A DNA stretch of 64,000 nucleotides from Rotaria socialis (Eukaryota; Rotifera; Eurotatoria; Philodinida; Philodinidae). Numbering within the stretch: position 1 is the stretch's first letter; each line of letters starts with the position of its first letter. The notes under the pieces are model-generated. The model did no database searches, had not been told where the DNA came from, and saw nothing but the letters and a program-made list of their open reading frames with translations. This document shows positions 61,057 to 64,000 of the stretch, in pieces. A program made the translations under genes and the position numbers. The DNA lies in contig CAJNYU010003308.1 of the NCBI GenBank assembly GCA_905331475.1, forward strand, positions 30,394-94,393, given 5' to 3'.

Positions 61057-62969
61057 AGCCATACCTATTTTCATACATGCTTACTATATAAGACAAATGT
61101 AGTTTTCTTGATTGAACATAATTTTTGTGAAAGTTACGGTATAATGCTTTGTTTTGAGTGTTGCACAGAAACAAATTTTCATAGTTGTTTTTAGAGAACT
61201 TGATCGTGTTTTTTAGTTGCAATTATCTGAAGAAAGTATTGCCCGAAAGAATCACACGTGTCATTCAACATTAATTGCGTATCAAAATGATTTCTTTTGA
61301 GTCTTGTATGCTGTTTTTATATTGATAAGTGAACTTTATGAAGAATCCGAACAGGAATATTGGGTCATTTTATAGTAAACTATAGAACTCATTTGACCCA
61401 GTTATCTAGCTTTTATCTACAACGGAAATGAATAGAAGATTGAAATAGATAAATATCGTTTTCTTCCTGAATCATAAATTAGTTTTACCCAGCTAATAAT
61501 CTTTTGCATTGATAAAAATATTTTAGAATATTCAGATAAATAAGTACAACTATACGTAGGTGAAGAATTTTTTCATATAATCAAATTGTACACGTTGAAT
61601 GAAGTCACGCCTTACGTTCGGAACTATTGAATGAATCATTGTATTCAAGTGAAACACTTAAGAAATCACGGTCTTTGTATTATTGCATTTTTATTACAAT
61701 GCTTGTAGAATAAAATTTACATAATACGATGTTTAATCAAAATTTCGATATTAACATATTTGACCATCTGTTAGTCCCATAATGATTCAGAATAACTATA
61801 TATCAGAAATATCTATCACAGTAGCGGTGTGGCAATACAGACACTACAGATAAATATTCTACTATAAGAGATATTTCTTAATGATATTAAAAAACTCAAC
61901 GATGTCATAGATAGTTTTACTGTTCATCAATGTACCACACCATGAGGTTGTAAATCCGAGTTGACCTAATACTATAAGAAAATACAAGTCGTATGAACAA
62001 TGTTTCTCTACAGTTTACTACACTGCATTCATTAGCTTTTTTTAGCGTAATTCAAATGGTATGGGGTTGCTGTAAGTATAATCTGATGGCCATTGTGCAT
62101 TATCAAGCATACTTCGATAGTTTCTTCATCAATTATAGCAACAATAAAAAACAGACGAAAGATTATAGATATTAGTAGAGAAAATAAAATTAAAAACGCA
62201 CACAGAAAAAGATAAATATCAGTTTGTCTTCCAGAAAGATATTTATGCATCTGTATATCCATTCTTATGATGGATTCTATTCCTATCGAGAAGAATGATA
62301 TATATATATATTGTATTTACCAAATAATGGTTTCTTACTGCGAAGATTGTTTTTAATATTAATTTTCTTCTGCGTAGAAGAAATAAATCGTGTCTTTGAA
62401 AACATCACGTACTCAGAAGAGACAGAAAGAATGTAGTAAACATATACAATAGGTTTCATAAGAAAAAGTAAGAGTTAATGGTACCAATAGCTTGTATTTT
62501 ATGTCTTCTTAAAAGGCCATGCGTAGCTGATTATAAAAATAAATAAATAAAAAATGCTACGCAAATTATTTGTTGCTATAAATTGGAAGATATAAAATCA
62601 ATTGCATAGGATTGTTTGCATAATTTATATTCTAGTGAATACAAAAAATAAAGTAATCAATGTAATCTTCTTGACACAAAATGTCAAGTAGTGGTTTTAT
62701 CATCCACTATATTAGTATTTTAGACCCGCAAAATCTCATAGATCAAAAGAAGCATATCAAAACCAATCTTGTGTAGTATGAAAAATTTAACTAGATTGAG
62801 TAGGACAATAAAAAAATTGCAAAACATATAGGATTCCATCATGAATAAATCATATTGTTTGAAAAATAGAAGCAGAATATAAATATGAAAATCGTTCTTT
62901 AGGGTCTCGGATAAATTCTCTGTAAAAATACAAAAAAAAACGTATTTTATTCCTGAATACTCGAGAAAT
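61057..62969. other. Intergenic between LamG-like copies 2 and 3
   Basis: About 1.9 kb, AT-rich, no gene. The segment at 62245-62460 matches the upstream blocks of copies 1 and 2, with a short TA run near 62299-62312. Confidence 0.45.
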
Positions 62970-64000
62970 ATGAGCGAAAATAAAACATCAACGTATAAAA
63001 AGCAACCGCTATTGGGTTTGGTACCACGTCTAGCAGTAGTTAGTTCTCAACAAGTCTGTCGTTAGTAGACTATGATGAGTTCATATATTTTTTATGTAGA
63101 GGAAACAACTCCCGAAGGAAATAAATGTATATTCTACTGCACAAACTTATAATCCAGTATTTGAAAACACTGCGTCGACTCCACTTGAAGAAATTTTGTT
63201 GAAGACAAAACCAAAAATTGAAACAAGAGTGCCTAGCTCTATAGATAATAATTATAGAAAAAAAACGAGTAAAGTATCTTCACTAAACTCTCATGAGATA
63301 CTTACTCCAAAAGTTATCCAACAACCAAACAAAAGTTCAAGTGGATGTCTAAAGTAAATGATATACCATTGGTGTATAAATACAGTGTGAATAAGTTAAC
63401 CGATATACGACGAATAAATTACCTGTCTTCTTTTGACAGTATACTTGATATAATTGCAAGTAAAGAGTTGTGTTTGAAAGAAGCAAGGAGTATATCTTAG
63501 ATCTTTATTGATAATTTATTAGTTTCATGATGATTTTTATTGAAATTTTTAGGGCGTTGAGAGCTGTAAGCGTTGCATAATTAAGAAAAAACAACGTTCA
63601 CTAGAAAGATAACAAAATAATTGTATGTTTAAGATATAAATAACTATTTCTTTTCTTTTTTTTCTTAGTCGTTTAATTCTAAAACAAATATTATTGCTAA
63701 AATTAACAGCGATTGTTCTATTAATAACAGGAGTGTCTATTGTTGCTATATTTACTCCCATCTATAAACTTATCATTCAAAGAATCATTTCACTATGCAA
63801 GTTAATAGTTATGTCCTAAAAAATTAATACAAACATTTCATAATTTTGATATTATAGCTTCTTTTACTAATATGACTACTGTAACGATAAGAATGTTTTA
63901 TCGTGATATCGAACTGTTTTATTTCAATCATCCTTGTCCTTTTATAGATACACTTTCTTTCTCCGGGGCGCGTCACTCAACCGGAGAGAACGAGAAGGAA
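62970..64000 (+). CDS. Laminin-G-like membrane protein, copy 3 (cut off)
   Basis: Exons 62970-63053 (84 nt, same as copies 1 and 2), 63100-63353, 63669-63796 (128 nt, same) and the start of exon 4 at 63858. Exon 2 is 27 nt shorter than in copy 2 but keeps the frame. The signal anchor (LLKLTAIVLLITGVSIVAIF) is intact. The third intron starts with GCAAGT instead of GTAAGT, a GC-AG intron. Exon 4 matches the paralogues only for about 20 nt (SSFTNMT) and then diverges completely from 63878 on, although the frame stays open to the window end. The gene is probably disrupted there, so no LamG-like domain can be seen. Confidence 0.7.
63878..64000. mobile_element. Possible insertion breaking LamG copy 3
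   Basis: From 63878 the sequence no longer resembles the paralogous exon 4. Near the end it becomes GC-rich (TTTCTCCGGGGCGCGTCACT). The break begins ACTGTAACGATAAG, and a TGT start would fit an LTR end, but only 123 bp are visible and no second end can be checked. Confidence 0.3.

Overview
The window looks like nuclear DNA of a small invertebrate, most probably a bdelloid rotifer (inference). The evidence is an AT-rich background, short GT-AG introns mostly of 50-100 bp, animal-type proteins (cystinosin, stomatin/podocin, LAP1-like torsin activator, GT10 fucosyltransferase, a CCDC15-like protein), B-box and NHL-repeat genes of the kind numerous in rotifers, and many decayed paralogues and small transposable elements. 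I assembled exons by hand and accepted a model when splice sites and reading phase agreed across all exons.

Layout. 0.6-2.7 kb: an unrecognised five-exon gene (minus). 6.7-7.5 kb: a small secreted protein and a tRNA-like relic (both minus). 8-16 kb: a transposon graveyard. A decayed retrotransposon ORF1 with a CCHC knuckle is split by a GAGTACTC-rich palindromic element and by a 1.55 kb terminal-inverted-repeat element with an 8-bp target duplication. Three roughly 290-bp GC-rich elements share the 13-bp end CCCAGGTCGAACA, and a separate AT-rich hairpin element lies at 8.0-8.3 kb. 16-21 kb: broken genes, namely a purple acid phosphatase with two nonsense codons, an NHL-repeat gene and a B-box/coiled-coil gene. 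22.7-25.3 kb: an alpha-1,3-fucosyltransferase (minus), with a poly-G/N/poly-C assembly gap just beside it. 26.5-34.6 kb: cystinosin, a LAP1/LULL1-like protein and a stomatin/podocin-like protein (all plus).

35.6-45.2 kb: the most striking region, three tandem plus-strand paralogues. Genes A and C encode helical/ARM-like repeats, an acidic coiled linker, a TIR domain with an intact candidate NADase glutamate, and a C-terminal SAM domain. The middle gene B keeps the N-terminal helical region and the SAM domain but has lost the TIR by an in-frame fusion of exon 2 to the end of exon 4. A and C are nearly identical across the TIR exons and the intron between them, which suggests gene conversion.

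45.4-48 kb: a ten-exon CCDC15-like gene (minus) plus an orphan exon. 51.5-64 kb: three tandem copies of a type II membrane protein with two laminin-G-like domains. The first is a heavily broken pseudogene, the second is intact, and the third stops matching its paralogues at about 63,878, where GC-richer sequence begins near the window end.

There is no operon logic. The functional themes are lysosomal and endomembrane proteins and a TIR/SAM family that would be expected to act in NAD+-linked or innate-immune signalling. Family assignments rest on motif recognition by eye.
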